From assembly GCA_026874595.1 (NCBI GenBank), contig CM049316.1, positions 38,141,195-38,205,194 on the forward strand: 64,000 nucleotides of DNA, read 5' to 3'. Shown piece after piece: positions 51,317 through 57,499 of this stretch; position 1 is the stretch's first letter; each line of letters starts with the position of its first letter. The translations under genes were made by a program, and so were the position numbers. The stretch comes from Sipunculus nudus (lineage: Eukaryota > Annelida > Sipuncula > Golfingiida > Sipunculidae). Under the pieces are notes generated by a model that was given only the letters and a program-made list of their open reading frames with translations, was not told where the DNA came from and ran no database searches.

Positions 51317-52572
51317 GTTAACATCTGTTAACATCTGTTCACATGATACACATACACAGAATATCAAAAACGGGATGGTCGTAAAATCGAGATGTTAATG
51401 TTATATAAGCCACAATGTGCACGTTCTTAATTCCATAGCTCTATTTATCTGACCATAGATAAAATAAAGCATTTATTTAAACAAGTGACCCATTGGTCAT
51501 GACGCTCAGCCAAATGACATATTGACCATATGCACAGGCAACTATAACCCCATAGCTCAGAGATTATGGGTAACAGACTTAAATTCAGGTTTCCCAAGAG
51601 ATTTTTCATGGACCTCCCTGGATGTCAAGTTAGAAGATTCTAGGTCCAATGGTTACGATTTGTGCACTGTTAACTGATAACTGCTTCTTAGATGATCACA
51701 AAATAGAGAAAAAATGCATAAAAATAAGAAAAAAAATTCAGGTGGCGCACCTGTCTACAGGAACTGATGAAATACTCCATGATCAATATGCATACAAAAA
51801 AATCATGGTGATCAATGCTTATGTTGTTCAGAAAGTGTGGCTTTTGTATCAAATTTTTAATTATTCTTGGTGGTAATTCTGAGCCCCATAGCTCCGAGGA
51901 TATGGGTAACAGAAACTTTATATCAGGTCGCCAAGGTGATTTATTATGGAACTCCCTGGATGTCAAGTTAAAAGATTCTACGTTCAATGGTTACAATTCG
52001 TGCCCTGTTTACAGACGACCACATCTTTGGAATCTCCCAAATAGAGAAAACATGCGTAAAATAAGAAAAAAAAAGATAAAGATGGCGCAAACAGTCTGCA
52101 AACGAAATGATGGAACACTGATTAATATGCATGCAAAGATTATGGTGATCAGTGCATAAGTTGTTCAGATAGTGAAGCTTTTGTATCAAATTTTTACTTA
52201 TTCTGGGGGATATATCTGAGCCGGAGCTCGGTAGATATGGGTAATAGAGACTTAATTTCAGGTTTTCAAGGAGATTTTGCATGGACCTCCCCGGCTGTGA
52301 AGTTAGAAGATTCTAGATCCAGCGGTTACGATTTGTGCCTGGTTAACGGACGGACAGACGGAGAGACAGACGGACGGTCGGACAAAGAGTGACCGATATA
52401 GCTCAGATAACTTTCAGTCAGCTGAGTTAAAAAAAAATGTGAGTTATATTTTCATGGTATTTTCTGTCCAAAAGTATATAATTACCAACGGATTTTCCAT
52501 GATGAATCCAACTTCGGGTGAGATACCAAATTCTTCCAAGGTTGCGACACTTTTATCATCTGTGTTAGCCAT
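19792..52572 (-). CDS. Indoleamine 2,3-dioxygenase (IDO) family protein, 13 coding exons
   Basis: Spliced CDS, in order: 52572-52486, 45161-45066, 41799-41680, 36712-36594, 35248-35143, 33077-32960, 32825-32774, 32402-32345, 31378-31303, 24496-24398, 23897-23801, 21287-21232, 19853-19792. Every intron begins GT and ends AG, all phases agree, and the sum is 1146 bp (381 aa), close to the usual size of about 400 aa. IDO enzymes are cytosolic haem proteins that open the indole ring of L-Trp, the first step of the kynurenine pathway. Family landmarks in order: [24 protein letters not shown], the AAGYIW helix, [10 protein letters not shown], a DFYNDI...KGW segment, [18 protein letters not shown], and [12 protein letters not shown] with the proximal haem His. 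Oddities: the human Arg231 position is Val, GGSA is GLSA, and the loop after RRKDAK is short. Some molluscs reuse IDO-like proteins as myoglobin, so Trp dioxygenase activity is not assured. Family call is firm; function is inferred. Confidence 0.92.
19854..21231. other. IDO intron 12
   Basis: Holds a dispersed repeat at about 20380-20720 (GCCATGGTCAAATTTAGGCA, CAAAGTGCATTATG) related to 38560-38860 and, inverted, to 48070-48700. The rest is AT-rich with no recognised element. Confidence 0.6.
21232..21287 (-). CDS. IDO exon 12
   Basis: 56 bp, [18 protein letters not shown], phase 2 in and phase 1 out, acceptor CATTTTAG, donor GTGTTA. It matches the KY..IPA block that follows the proximal His in IDO proteins. 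Confidence 0.9.
21931..23549 (+). mobile_element. GGTGGCGCCACC tandem-unit element, copy 2
   Basis: Starts ACAAGTGACCCAGGGGTCAT and ends GACGGACGCCGGACAAAGG, then the hairpin-forming AGCTCAAATGACTTTCAGTC and AGCTGAGCTAAAAAA. It has four to five units with the palindrome at 22228, 22580 and 23203 (partly altered elsewhere). It lies in IDO intron 11, opposite in orientation to the gene. Confidence 0.85.
23801..23897 (-). CDS. IDO exon 11 (proximal haem His)
   Basis: 97 bp, [16 protein letters not shown], then [17 protein letters not shown], acceptor TTTTATAG, donor GTAGGC. The His in RTTHMAL aligns with human His346, the proximal haem ligand, so haem binding is expected to be kept. Confidence 0.94.
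24285..24378. repeat. 47-bp tandem duplication in IDO intron 10
   Basis: ACAGTTGAATATATATTGGA...TTTTATT occurs twice, 47 bp apart, about 20 bp downstream (minus sense) of the exon 10 donor. Confidence 0.85.
24398..24496 (-). CDS. IDO exon 10
   Basis: 99 bp, [13 protein letters not shown], then [11 protein letters not shown] to SIKEY, phase 1 in and phase 1 out, donor GTAATT. It carries the family MR.YMP..HR.F block; the usual Pro after Tyr-Met is Phe here. Confidence 0.93.
25395..25720. repeat. About 116-bp tandem repeat, three copies
   Basis: CTGTATGATATCTTGTTGAC starts at 25395 and 25512, and a variant starts at 25627. Each unit continues with CGCGATAACTTATGA, CCATGTTTCCCCC-like, ACGTTACACACAGGTTGTTT and CCACCGAGTTCTTTGTCG. 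The 138-aa minus-strand frame across it is a by-product of the repeat. In IDO intron 9. Confidence 0.85.
26305..26542. mobile_element. MITE with GGTTCTCAGGCAC-type ends, copy 1
   Basis: Related to 33133-33438 and 39124-39390. Shares the GTCAATTTTAACC start, AATTTTGAGCTCCAGCCG, TTTCTTTCAAGA, ATTTTTTATCGAAACATCCA and the closing CTGAGAACCAAACC. The left terminus is degenerate here. In IDO intron 9. Confidence 0.7.
26600..27240. repeat. Dispersed repeat related to 16.0-16.3 kb
   Basis: TATGTGGAATTTTGCTAGG and ATGATCAACACAAAATTTAG match the 16.03-16.16 kb block, and the similarity continues past it. A 145-aa minus-strand frame (27236-26799) shows no recognised motif and ends in a Phe/Lys low-complexity tail, so I do not call it a gene. 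Confidence 0.45.
27955..28105. repeat. Near-perfect hairpin, 53-bp arms, 45-bp loop
   Basis: The left arm (27955-28007, from ACATTCCAACTTGAGG to ATATATCCTG) is the reverse complement of the right arm (28053-28105) with one mismatch. Such low divergence suggests recent origin, gene conversion or selection. It could be a MITE core or a small-RNA precursor. Confidence 0.9.
28106..29229. other. Part of IDO intron 9; low-complexity GACTCGGA stretch
   Basis: At about 28810-29060 there are imperfect copies of a GACTTGGATTCG/GACTCGGACTCG motif. No exon with IDO similarity is found here. Confidence 0.5.
29230..30640 (+). pseudogene. Second CR1-like LINE reverse transcriptase fragment
   Basis: Fragments in successive frames: [20 protein letters not shown] (about 29465), [16 protein letters not shown] with a decayed ADD at about 29645-29700, MSKLNDDKT (about 29790), [20 protein letters not shown] (29917 on), [28 protein letters not shown], and the C-terminal [20 protein letters not shown], then [17 protein letters not shown] (about 30430-30480). 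Motif B is missing through a deletion near 29580-29630. It lies in IDO intron 9, antisense to the gene. Confidence 0.8.
30645..30735 (-). repeat. LINE 3'-tail-like repeat
   Basis: ATAATAATAATGTAAATTTA followed by TATAGCGCCATACC and CTTGGCGCTTTACAATAAA. On the minus strand this resembles the TTGTAAAGCGC...GCGCTATATAAA end of CR1/L2-type LINEs with a TTA microsatellite tail. Confidence 0.5.
31303..31378 (-). CDS. IDO exon 9 (divergent GGSA segment)
   Basis: 76 bp, phase 0 to phase 1, acceptor TTATTTAAAG, donor GTAAAC. It encodes [12 protein letters not shown], then [13 protein letters not shown]. The position fits the conserved Gly-Gly-Ser-Ala...Gln-Ser...Phe-Asp...Leu-Gly-Ile block, but the second Gly is Leu and Gln-Ser-Ser is His-Thr-Pro. 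The phase and the FDAGLGI match support the call. Confidence 0.85.
31379..32344. other. IDO intron 8, no element recognised
   Basis: AT-rich intron sequence. I see no repeat, RNA gene or additional exon. Confidence 0.6.
32345..32402 (-). CDS. IDO exon 8
   Basis: 58 bp, [19 protein letters not shown], phase 2 to phase 0, acceptor TTTTACAG, donor GTAACT. It matches the GW...L.DGL.YEG region of IDO proteins. Confidence 0.92.
32774..32825 (-). CDS. IDO exon 7
   Basis: 52 bp, phase 1 to phase 2, acceptor TTTTGCAG, donor GTAAAT. It encodes [17 protein letters not shown]; the Gly-Trp is completed by exon 8. The Phe aligns with human Phe226. The position of human Arg231, which contacts the Trp carboxylate, is Val (codon GTT). 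Confidence 0.92.
32960..33077 (-). CDS. IDO exon 6
   Basis: 118 bp, [13 protein letters not shown] to KKAMHRFH, ending in phase 1 with donor GTATAA; acceptor TTTTTCAG. It encodes the long helix of the large domain, corresponding to the human segment leading up to the HDHV region. Confidence 0.9.
33133..33438. mobile_element. MITE with GGTTCTCAGGCAC-type ends, copy 2
   Basis: Begins GGTTCTCAAGCAACGCCCGC, ends CCCGCATTGATTTATG...GTGCCTGAAAACC; the ends are imperfect inverted repeats. The interior matches 26305-26542, including ATTTTGAGCTCCAGCCGATC. In IDO intron 5, next to exon 6. Confidence 0.75.
33800..34910 (+). repeat. Tandem array of about 290-bp units with GGTGGCGCC-type boxes
   Basis: About four diverged units, each with a GGTGGCGCCACCT-like box, CAGGCATTTATCC, GGAGTGGTTTGGTGTAT, TTGAAAATTTGCATG, TTGATCTTGTGTACAAGAC and TACGTCTGTTTTTCGGTG. 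It resembles the 62.4-63.1 kb array in the same orientation. A GGTACC-rich spot at 34645-34675 interrupts one unit. In IDO intron 5. Confidence 0.75.
35143..35248 (-). CDS. IDO exon 5
   Basis: 106 bp; one base completes the Arg codon begun in exon 4, then [11 protein letters not shown] to VRGVK, ending in phase 0 with donor GTGAGT. It aligns with the human stretch around Phe163-Ser167. Here [11 protein letters not shown] replaces the usual Phe-Phe...Ser pattern, a clear divergence in the pocket. Another frame is also open across the exon but breaks phase with its neighbours. Confidence 0.9.
35249..36593. other. IDO intron 4, no element recognised
   Basis: AT-rich, with a poly-G run at about 36329-36344. 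No exon or repeat family recognised. Confidence 0.5.
36594..36712 (-). CDS. IDO exon 4 (distal haem pocket region)
   Basis: 119 bp, ending in phase 2 with donor GTACAA and starting after TTGTTTCAG. It encodes [10 protein letters not shown], then [20 protein letters not shown]. This is the strongly conserved IDO block of Leu-Pro, Ile-Pro-Pro and Tyr-Ala; the Tyr aligns with human Tyr126. Confidence 0.94.
36831..36965. mobile_element. MITE with GTTATWGCCCAGTG terminal inverted repeats
   Basis: The left end GTTATAGCCCAGTGAAATGC and the right end CACTGGGCAATAAC are inverted over about 38 bp. The interior is GC-richer (GCGAGGCGAAGCCGAGCG). It lies 118 bp upstream of the exon 4 acceptor. Confidence 0.8.
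37326..37355. repeat. Perfect 30-bp AT palindrome
   Basis: CTATAGTATAACTAT followed by its exact reverse complement; no spacer. Confidence 0.95.
38560..39115 (+). repeat. Dispersed repeat (GCCATGGTCAAAGTTGGGCA family)
   Basis: Matches 20380-20720 on the same strand and 48070-48700 inverted. It runs from the TTAAATCAAATGTACATCC region to GACTAACGACGGACAATGG. A weak partial copy is near 37620-37740. Confidence 0.65.
39124..39390. mobile_element. MITE with GGTTCTCAGGCAC-type ends, copy 3
   Basis: Starts GGTTCTCAGGCACCGCCCGC and GTCAATTTTAACCCCC, ends CGCCCGCACTGATTTCGAG...GGTGCCACTGAACGATA. The interior is shortened relative to copies 1 and 2. In IDO intron 3. Confidence 0.75.
40205..40395. 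repeat. Cluster of GGTTC/GAACC inverted motifs
   Basis: Repeated short palindromes such as GAACCTTTAAAGGTTC and AGGTTCCACCAAAGAACC over about 190 bp give many alternative small hairpins. Confidence 0.7.
40585..41230 (+). repeat. Hairpin-ended repeat with two internal units
   Basis: Two diverged units carry TCAAGGTCAAGGCCACTC / TCAAGGTCAAGGGCACTC, GTCATGATCCCAATTTAAA and ACCCATATCTATG; between them is a GGTGGCGCCACC box (about 40905). The right end is a hairpin, TTGTATCCCC...GGGGATACAA (about 41197-41230), followed by TTAATG as at 7460. A poly-C run is at about 41018. Confidence 0.65.
41349..41692. repeat. About 165-bp tandem duplication that includes the end of IDO exon 3
   Basis: ACCATTTATTTAACCATCTC (41358) and ACCATTTATTCAACCATCTC (41522) begin two diverged copies, each with GGAAAATGTCGGGT, ACAACCACTA, TATATCAAGAGCGTC and a splice-donor region followed by CTTTGCAGCCCCTT. 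The outer copy is the true exon 3 end. The inner copy (41499 on) has lost the rest of the exon. Confidence 0.85.
41680..41799 (-). CDS. IDO exon 3
   Basis: 40 codons in phase 0, MPVLDWKQ to DGVEGAAK, with acceptor TTATTCACAG and donor GTATGA. It contains the [15 protein letters not shown] helix typical of the IDO N-terminal domain. Its 3' end is copied, together with intron sequence, in the tandem duplication just downstream (41349-41512). Confidence 0.92.
41906..41973 (+). repeat. Possible tRNA-derived SINE head
   Basis: AGCGAAGCGGTTGGTACGCC followed by a B-box-like GGGTTCAAATCCC and GGATCGGCCC. The order resembles tRNA-like SINE heads, but the 5' acceptor strand cannot be paired well. Just upstream of IDO exon 3. 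Confidence 0.35.
42195..44345. repeat. 36-bp minisatellite, about 59 copies
   Basis: The repeating unit is ATGATGTTGACCAGCG plus TTATTTCTAGTTCGGTTCGT. Because 36 is a multiple of three, four long plus-strand frames (up to 227 codons, repeating [12 protein letters not shown]) are open, but they are not genes. A 33-bp variant unit (TGTTCCTATTTTGATCAGCG) recurs at about 42681, 43325, 43733 and 43975, and a TTTTTTTAGTTTGATTTG junction recurs at about 43525 and 43850, showing higher-order duplication. In IDO intron 2. Confidence 0.95.
44351..44769 (+). mobile_element. MITE with GGCGTCRATWTA ends, copy 1
   Basis: Starts TGGCGTAAATTATC, ends GTATTGACGCCCC; the ends are imperfect inverted repeats. 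It has a G-rich tract, an AT tract and ATATTTTCTCTGAATA in the same order as 49785-50177. It abuts the minisatellite end. Confidence 0.75.
45066..45161 (-). CDS. IDO exon 2
   Basis: 32 codons, phase 0 at both ends, encoding [14 protein letters not shown] to RDEINK. The donor is GTAATT. The acceptor AG sits at 45163-45162, directly after a TA microsatellite of about 90 bp, so the exon has almost no ordinary polypyrimidine tract. Confidence 0.9.
45169..45258. repeat. Long TA microsatellite at the exon 2 splice acceptor
   Basis: About 45 TA units. On the gene strand they end 7 bases before the acceptor AG of IDO exon 2, so they occupy the branch-point and pyrimidine-tract region. Confidence 0.95.
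45391..45449. repeat. Second TA microsatellite
   Basis: About 29 TA units, 130 bp from the first. Confidence 0.95.
45455..46011 (-). repeat. 0.55-kb dispersed repeat, copy 1 (inverted partner at 50.6-51.2 kb)
   Basis: Reverse-complement match to 50620-51185 over its length: CAAGTTTCGTCA, TCTGATTGAAATGGAC, GGTTCATGCC, TACATATTTGAGAAGTTATT, and ATGAGAGCTTTGAGT at the edge. Plus-strand pieces such as [17 protein letters not shown] are partly conserved in both copies, but I know no such protein. Homology stops where the LTR-like block begins. Confidence 0.8.
46013..46745 (+). mobile_element. LTR-like block (possible solo LTR)
   Basis: GTGTTACAGA flanks the block on both sides (about 46012 and 46738). 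Inside are a TATA-like TATAAATAGGGG (about 46287), a downstream transcribed-like region, AATAAATTATA (about 46660) as a poly(A) signal and a short U5-like end. It interrupts the 0.55-kb repeat. No gag-pol is present. The matching 10-bp ends could be a target duplication or the LTR ends themselves. Confidence 0.5.
47062..47246. mobile_element. MITE with CAGGGGCRTAG ends
   Basis: CAGGGGCATAGCCAGG at the left and GTCTACGCCCCTG at the right are inverted. Ends of this type are frequent in animal hAT-like MITEs. Contains a G run of about 26 bp. Confidence 0.7.
47321..47358. repeat. (ATT)n microsatellite
   Basis: About 12 ATT units. Confidence 0.95.
47618..48760 (-). repeat. Two tandem copies of the GCCATGGTCAAAGTTGGGCA family
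   Basis: Copy starts AGCTGACTGTTAATCATCTG (47620) and AGCTGACTGTAAGTCATCTG (48088). Each is followed by the GTCNGTCCGTC region and then by sequence that is the reverse complement of 38560-39115. The end motif is like that of the GGTGGCGCCACC elements, so the families may share a mobilisation signal. Confidence 0.65.
49560..49780. repeat. Diverged tandem repeat with CACGTAAAATTACG
   Basis: Two to three units of about 100 bp containing CACGTAAAATWAC, ATATGAACGTA and CCRTTTACCCGTA. It abuts the MITE at 49785. Confidence 0.55.
49785..50177 (+). mobile_element. MITE with GGCGTCRATWTA ends, copy 2
   Basis: Begins TGGCGTCGATTTATAT, ends CTATATTGACGCCCC. Same internal order as 44351-44769: G-rich tract, AT microsatellite, TTCTGAACCAG, AATATTCTCTGAATA, GGGGATGAT and ATATATACCCCC. 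Confidence 0.8.
50620..51185 (+). repeat. 0.55-kb dispersed repeat, copy 2, with hammerhead-like motif
   Basis: Inverted partner of 45455-46011. At 51124-51163 it reads CTGAAGA, GTGC, a loop, GTAC, GAAAC, then the self-complementary CTACGTAG overlapping a GTC. This is the order of core elements of a hammerhead ribozyme with a tiny stem III, but stem I next to the core does not pair. The other copy has this region altered. Confidence 0.65.
51276..51317. repeat. TA microsatellite
   Basis: About 20 TA units with one interruption. Confidence 0.9.
51480..52437 (+). mobile_element. GGTGGCGCCACC tandem-unit element, copy 3
   Basis: Starts ACAAGTGACCCATTGGTCAT and ends GGTCGGACAAAGAGTGACCG, then CTCAGATAACTTTCAGTC and AGCTGAGTTAAAAA. 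Two to three units; the palindrome box is decayed to GGTGGCGCACC and GATGGCGCAAAC. The end lies about 50 bp from the exon 1 donor. Confidence 0.85.
52486..52572 (-). CDS. IDO exon 1 (N-terminus)
   Basis: Encodes 29 residues from MANTDDKS to IMENPL; the donor is GTAATT and the intron is phase 0. The GFIMENPL end matches the conserved IDO N-terminus that leads into LPEYYQPW in exon 2. An in-frame upstream ATG at 52641 would add 23 residues, and a possible acceptor (CTTTTCAAG) lies between the two ATGs. I prefer the 52572 start because it fits the usual IDO N-terminal length. Confidence 0.85.
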
Positions 52573-53242
52573 CTTTGAATTGTTTTGACTTGAAAAGAAC
52601 ACGCGTTGAAAATATGAGAGGAAGGGATTATGAAAGACCATGAGAAGAGGCTATCCGAGGGTTAAATTAATTATTGATAGAATAATTTTCGGAACATTGT
52701 TTTAGACGTATAATCTAAATTTTAAGATTAGATTAATTTATAACATTTCTGCGTCACATGCAATGGTTATTTCTCATGTGTAAAACTTAATTAATCATTT
52801 AAATATTCATGTAAATACGCATAAAAAAGTAAAATACAACATATCAAGTCACAATTATTAATCAATTTAAACTCTCTTTAACGTATATAATGAATTATCA
52901 TATCTACCTATATCTACACAGAAAAAAATCAACATAGAAGTCACAATTATTAATCAATTTAAACTATCTTTAAGCGTATACAATGAATCACATCTATCTT
53001 TATCAGTCTTTATCTATCTGTATCTATCGTTTAAGATATATTTTACTTACAAGTCAGATACCAGGGCAGGATTTACATGGATCCCTTTGCTAATGACAGT
53101 TATATTACTGCATGGCTTTACGAGACCTTAAAAAGCTTTTCACGAACAAATGACATCATACAGGAGTTAATAAGTTTGTACATGACCTTGTAATCATCAC
53201 GAGACTGGCAAGGTCATTGACACAGTTCCAGCGCGCTGCATA
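52573..53242. other. Upstream region of the IDO gene
   Basis: No TATA box or initiator can be called confidently. A 92-bp tandem duplication (52847 and 52939 copies of AGTCACAATTATTAATCAAT) and TATC-rich sequence lie about 0.3-0.45 kb upstream of the ATG. The LINE 3' end begins at about 53243. Confidence 0.5.
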
Positions 53243-53678
53243 ATTAATTGAATGATTGATTGTCTTTTATTCCTCCGAAATCGAAGAGTACAATACAATG
53301 ATATTTGTTATAATAACATGAAAATAGTAACCAGATTTCACAAAAGGTATTAAACGAAACTAGACTGAACAAAAACGGCACATAAATAAAGAGTTACAAA
53401 TCAATTAGTACATGAATTACATGATAGTTATATAAGACAAGCATATATAATCTACCGAGTCTTCTTATACAGTTTTAAGATTACTGGCTAAAGTATAAAA
53501 GGGATATATTCATGAGTTAGGCAAAATATTAATACACAAAAAAAAATAATAAGATATATTACTGTAAAAAAAATAGAGGAATACAAGTATCGCCGACATC
53601 AGTAATTAATTGAAAGAATCACCTTTTAAGTACCTTATTTGATAAGGAAATCATATTCGTCAGGTAATATGGATGATA

Positions 53679-56600
53679 CTACAGAGTACAAAGATTGAAT
53701 ATAACCTTATACAAAAATATTACATGCTCCTGGCTACTGATATGTGAAAATTCTCTCCCCATAAGAATAAGAAAGAAATCGACATCCTCTAGATTATATA
53801 AGTAAGATGATGCGTTTACAGAAAAAGTATCGTTTATAAACATCCATAAGTTTTCGCGTTCCATAGATGTTGCGTCACACATTATAATTGCATGAAAGAC
53901 TTGATTTTTGAACATTTGTCCACATAAATGACATAACAGTGGAGGCGCATCCTGCTTAAGATGTTCACACGCGGCAAGCTGTTTGACGAGACATGAAAAA
54001 CTATTCAGTGACCTTGGTACTTCAAGAGCATAATACCACAGATCAGATGGAACAAGACAGTCTGGTTTTATTTTGTGAAACACACCTAAGCATTTATATG
54101 TACTGACATTCGCCTGATATGATTTATATTCTACCTCAACAATTGCTTTTGTGACCACACTGGTCCATTTACCTTTCTTAGGGGAAATCCCAAACTTAAG
54201 GAATTGAAAAACATAATGGGAAAGACCATATTTACACACAGTGGATATTAAATCAGGTACACAACCGTAAGTCCGTTCCCTTCCAAGACAACTATAATGA
54301 TTCTGTACATAGAGATTCTTTGAGAAAGGGATTTTATCGGCCTAAAACAAAGTCTGCCAAAGAACAACAGCTTTTGGCGGTCTATAAAGGCTTCAATACG
54401 TGGTAAACCGAGAAGGCTAAGAGCTACCGCGGAGTGGACCCGCCAATGAAGTCCCTGCGTAAGTTTTACACAGAATCCGTGCATACGTTCAATTTTGATT
54501 ACATCAGAGTTAGTTAAGGAGCACCATAACTCACATCCATAGAGTGCCTTGGGTAATACTCAGCATTTATATAATTAAACACTGGTCAAGGGGTTTTTAC
54601 CTCTTGGTCGCACTCCAGCTCCAAGTAAAGATAAAAACATGCCCTTTCCTTTGTAACTTGCATTTGAGGCACTCTCTCCGGAAGATAAAGAAGCCTGCAA
54701 CAATATACCCAAATGTTTTACAGTTCTCTTTTGATTTAATAATTTACCATCTAACTTCCATGTTCGCAAACATCGTGATGTCTGAAATGTCTGAACACTT
54801 TCCCCAAACTCCATCACGGCAGTTTTTTTCTGGGTTAAAATTAAAGCGCCATTGACAGGAATACTTAAAGCAAATATTAATCATGCGCTGAAGGGCCCCA
54901 GGCGACAGAGAGAGTAGCGCTATAACGTCGGCTTGCGTTGGTGACCCTACGTATATGTTATCTATTGACGCACCGTTTTTACTGTGTCTCAACTCTAGTA
55001 ATAAATCGTTAATAAATACATTGTACAGCCAAGGAGATAATACTCCGCCTTGTCTGACAGATTGTGACAGAGAGAACCAGTTGCTTACGACTCCATTGTA
55101 TAAGACCGCACTTTCCATCCCGGAATAGCATTCAAGTATTAATCGCCAAAGCTTTCCACAGATACTTAATCAGCATAACTTGACATAGAGACCAGAATGC
55201 CACACGCGGTCAAAAGCCTTGCTACGATCTAAAAAGCAAGCAAAAACTTTAGACTTTCGTTCGAGGCAATGGGAGACACATTCTAATAAATTAAATGAAG
55301 CATTAATAGCACCAATGCCCGACTGAAATGCACATTGCATATCATCAGGAAATGGGATATGTTTTAATAATATATATTTCCTTATTCTCTTCATAATTAG
55401 GATTTCAAGTAATTTATAAATACATGGAAGTAGTGTTATCCCACGATAATTATCGGGGTCAGATTTGCTTTTCATAGGATTTTTTAACTGATAATAAGAC
55501 CTCTTTTCATATTAAGGGGAATTATCTCAACAGAAAGAATTAAATTGAAGAGAACGACAAGGTGATTATAAAGTGCTTGGCCCCCATACAACACATGTTC
55601 ATTAGTTATAGTATCAAAACTACAGGCTGTACCTTTCTTTAAATCACGAGTTGCCTCTATAAGTTCATATGAGGTAATTGGAACATCCAAGATAATTTGC
55701 CTGTGGTTGCGTGAAGCGGTTAGACATAGCTCTAATTCAGACTCAACAGTTGCTTTAAATTTATCATCGTAATGAGGATACTTTTGTTCAGCATACAATT
55801 TACCAAAATAGTTTGCCCATCCCTCACAAATTAAAGATGGATCACGCTCAGTGTGCGAATTAAATTTTATTCCAGTAATCACGTTAGCTACCTGTCTCTT
55901 TCTCTTTCGAACTAAGTACCAGAATCTGTCTATGTCAAAATCTGATGCTTCATCCACACTTTCAAATAACTGACGTTCTTGTTCAATATAATAATTTCTC
56001 ATTGCTTTTCTGAAACCGCGTTTAGCTGCTTTATAATTTACATAAGAAGGACAATTTGCTTCTCTAGGTTTCCTTTCTTTGATCCAGATCAATCGGTTCA
56101 GTTTCATCTTATCATGAAAGGATTTCATCTGTATCCGCCAACGTGGTTTAAGATATGGTTTAAACTTTTTACATGGAACATGTTTTTGGGCACAAAGCTT
56201 TAACGCATTTATCAGCTTCTCATAACTTTCATGAATTTTATCACGAGTCGCTATTTCAACACTTGGAGGGATTATATCTTTTAGCATTAACTTCAGGCAT
56301 GATCTGTATGCAGTCAATTGATCTTCTTTCATTTTATTCCAATTTAGTATATATTTTTTGACTGGAGCTTGAAAAGTGACCTTAACCATTGGCATGTATA
56401 TAATAACAGGCAGATGATCAGATGTATTCAAATAATCTTCTTCAATTATTTTACAAGTTACATTCTCAGCAAGTGACGTCGGGATTATAACATGGTCAAT
56501 TAAGGATCTAGTGGACGCACCCTTATACGGGTCAAAGGTATAATCAGGGCCTTGACAAGAGGATTGAACACACATTGATAACATGTCATTATAATCCAGG

Positions 56601-57150
56601 AATTTCTGTAGGATTTTCCCCCGAGCAGTTTGACGACAACCATATTTTGGTCCATAGATTTCACAATTGAAATCTCCAATTAGTAGAACGTTACCGCTAT
56701 CGCTATACTCCTGGTAAATGGCATATAATTTATCAACGTATTCATAAAATATTGACGAAGAATGATTACAAGATGGCATGTATATACTGAAAATAAAGGT
56801 AACCGGAACGTTTGGAATTCTTAAACAAATACCCGTGATACGATCATCATCAAGATCACTGACAACTGTAATACAGGAACTAAGTGACAGCCGCCACATA
56901 ATGGCAACGCCGCCCTTCCCACGCCGTAGAGACTCGTATGGATTAAGGGTTTTATCAGCGACTCCATATGCACATTAGTCGTTATCAATAGCATCTAGAA
57001 AGGACAGGCTGTCGGGGAAAAGCCAATGTTCGCTTATGCAACAAATATAATTTTATACGATTTCAGTAACTGGGAAAAATAAGGAGCATTTGGCGTGACT
57101 CCTCTGACGTTAAATCCAGCTAAACATAACGACCCTGAAAGACCAAACAT
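53679..57150 (-). pseudogene. LINE ORF2: AP endonuclease plus reverse transcriptase, inactivated
   Basis: Starts with LCLAGFNVRGVTPNAPYF (about 57120). The endonuclease part (56899-55484) has GKGGVAIMW just before it, LIGDFNCEIYGPKYG, RSLIDHVIIP and LNTSDHLPVIIYMP, so the Asp-Asn and Ser-Asp-His motifs are intact. RT: DPDNYRGITLLPC, FLDRSKAFDRVWH with the first catalytic Asp, VRQGGVLSPWLYNVFINDL, and TQADVIALLSL where the second Asp of the xADD box is Val. C-terminal LPKALYGCELWCSL and ERMHGFCVK follow. Frameshifts near 55490, 54825 and 54245 and a TGA near 55168 break it. It cannot be functional. Confidence 0.85.
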
Positions 57151-57221
57151 GAGTGTAGTATATGGATATTATATCAGTACAGGACTTAAAACAATGGATA
57201 AAACCAAAAATAAACTAAATT

Positions 57222-57487
57222 AATACAGTTTTTCCCCGTCGGGGTTCGTTGCCACCACCGCCTAGCGTATACCCCTGGCGGCCAAAAACCATCCTGAATG
57301 ACATATTCTGATTGGTCAGTGGGAACACGCAAATAGCCCCCGTTATATTCATTATTTCTGCTTCTCAAAATTCTAAATTCCAGAACTTTTACACCTCCTG
57401 CTCTTATATAGGATTCAACCTTTTCGTCACTAACATATTTCTCAATTCTACCAATATAAAATTCACTTTCAATTGGCCGTAAATTAC
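57222..57487 (-). pseudogene. LINE ORF1 C-terminal remnant
   Basis: FYIGRIEKYVSDEKVESYI, then VKVLEFRIL, VPTDQSEYVIQDGFWPPGV and YARRW. The FYIGR...V...W P.GV.VR pattern is the C-terminal part of ORF1 proteins in invertebrate LINEs. It lies just upstream of ORF2, as expected. Confidence 0.65.
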
Positions 57488-57499
57488 CTCAACCGAGCC

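Larger units (their letters stand above)
53243..57490 (-). mobile_element. 5'-truncated non-LTR retrotransposon (LINE)
   Basis: A minus-strand element with an ORF1 remnant, an endonuclease-RT ORF2, and a 3' end with GAGGAATAAAAGACAATC and a short AATC/AATT tail near 53243-53280. Both ORFs are interrupted. Neighbours: the IDO gene downstream and an unrelated repeat-derived protein fossil upstream. Confidence 0.85.
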
